From Doris montereyensis (taxonomy: Eukaryota > Mollusca > Gastropoda > Nudibranchia > Dorididae), in assembly GCA_037039925.1 (NCBI GenBank), contig JAXRKP010001494.1, forward strand, positions 32,501-96,500: a DNA stretch of 64,000 nucleotides, given 5' to 3'. How positions within the stretch are numbered: the first letter of the stretch is position 1; each line of letters opens with the position of its first letter. The notes under the pieces were generated by a model. It was not told where the DNA came from. It did not search any database and saw nothing but the letters and a program-made list of their open reading frames with translations. The position numbers and the translations under genes were made by a program. Below are positions 63,047 through 64,000 of this stretch, one piece after another.

Positions 63047-64000
63047 TTTCTTTCTTTCTTTATTAGTTCCCATTCTACCTTTCAGGTGTATGGGTTCAGA
63101 TGCCCGAGATGATCTTTCTCCAGGATACCCTGTCCTGACATTTTCTGTTTCCTTCCAAAAAAGTTAAATTTCTATGCTTCAATGCCTCTTTTATACCTTC
63201 TTCCCACTTTCTCTGAGATCTGCCTTTTGGTCTTTTACTTTGGGCTTTAGCACTGTATACTGATTTAGCTATTCTATTGTCATTCATTCTGTTTACATGC
63301 CCAAACCATCTCAATTGGTTTGTTTCGATCTTAATTTTTATGCCATCTACTTTGGCTTGATCTCTTATTGTTGTGTTTCTGACTTTTCTCTTTTAATTTT
63401 CCCTACTACTCTTCTTAGATATTTCATTTCAGCTGCCTGTGCTCTACTGTATTCTCTACTGTCTAAGGTCCAGGTTTCGCCGCCATAGAGGAGAGTAGGA
63501 CAATAAACTGTATTGTATACTGCCATTTTGGTTTTTTTGTTGATAATTCTTGCTTACCTACAAATGCTTTTCCTAGATGGTTATATATTGCACTTGCCTT
63601 TTGATTCTCTGGCTGATTTCTTCTCTTAGTTTTCCCTCTGAGTTAATCATTACTCCTAGGTAATTGTAGCTTTGAACTTGTTCTAAATTCTACCCTGCCA
63701 ATTTAAGATTTTGTGTTTTAGCTTCCCTAGTTACTAGCATTGTTTTGGTATTCTTTGCATTTACTCTCATTCCTCTTTTATTTAAATTCATTGTTCATAA
63801 TTTTGATATTCGACTGAAGGTCACTTTCTGATATTTCCAACAGAACTGAATCATCGGCAAATGAAAGCATTGATACATTTACTGGTTTGAGCTTCCACAT
63901 ACGTACATTCATTTTCTTCATTTTTGAGGATGTCTTTTGCGACTGAATCCATAAATGTGATAAACAAAAGAGGACTTAGGATACAACCCTATCTTACTCC
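63047..64000 (-). mobile_element. LINE copy 3, 3' part, runs off the window
   Basis: Minus-strand copy of the same LINE as 19820-23073 and 32597-35981, beginning at the 3' tail (plus TTTCTTTCTTTCTTTATTAG). Readable pieces: LRWFGHVNRMNDNRIAK and KRPKGRSQRKWEEGIKEAL (63096-63314), the YG-ETW region near 63440-63500, the FADD region near 63840-63880, and at the right edge the RQGC site with TAG for Q, as in copy 2. It lies in antisense in intron 2 of arrestin gene 2. Confidence 0.93.
63096..63314 (-). pseudogene. LINE copy 3 C-terminal peptide
   Basis: Minus frame MRWFGHVNRMNDNRIAKSVY then KGRSQRKWEEGIKEALKHRN and WRKIISGI; aligns residue by residue with the end of copy 1. Confidence 0.9.

Overview
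The window is invertebrate nuclear DNA. The evidence is GT-AG introns with long, repeat-filled sequence, EEP-RT LINEs, a Ty3/gypsy element, tRNA-derived SINEs, a ZMYM1/hAT-like transposase, very long (CT)n tracts and many minisatellites. The mix suggests a lophotrochozoan, most likely a mollusc; the species cannot be named from sequence alone. No bacterial, organellar or rRNA features were seen. LAYOUT: 1-5198 is a 24-bp minisatellite. 5.2-12 kb holds a SINE-like repeat, a LINE reverse-transcriptase fragment interrupted by a 60-bp minisatellite made of its own codons, (GA)n and (CT)n tracts, SINE copies and a 126-bp hairpin MITE. 14.5-17.0 kb is a short internally deleted Ty3/gypsy element on the minus strand, with 102/106-bp LTRs and a GAGTT target duplication. 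19.8-23.1 kb is a near full-length LINE (copy 1). 24.4-27.3 kb has a SINE and two minisatellites (48 and 37 bp). 27.6-41.7 kb is the main host gene, a seven-exon alpha-arrestin (ARRDC2/3/4-like, 404 residues) on the plus strand. Its 8.5-kb fourth intron holds LINE copy 2 (minus strand, 10-bp target duplication), a LINE ORF1p fragment swollen by a 31-bp minisatellite, purine tracts and a 60-bp array. 41.7-60.4 kb has AT-rich intergenic sequence, a hairpin array, a mariner-type MITE, a 37-bp minisatellite, SINEs, a decayed ZMYM1/hAT-like transposase (minus strand, again with an internal minisatellite) and long (CTG)n/(CTA)n/(ATT)n arrays. 60.4-63.0 kb carries the first two coding exons of a second alpha-arrestin with the same exon lengths and phases as the first, so a tandem paralog that runs off the window. 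LINE copy 3 (minus strand) sits in its second intron. HOW IT FITS: the only host genes supported are the two alpha-arrestins, adaptors that would link membrane cargo to NEDD4-type ubiquitin ligases. Nearly everything else is mobile or tandem DNA. The most striking pattern is that three unrelated transposon coding regions (RT, ORF1p, hAT-like transposase) have each grown a minisatellite from their own sequence, with recognisable element sequence on both sides of the array.
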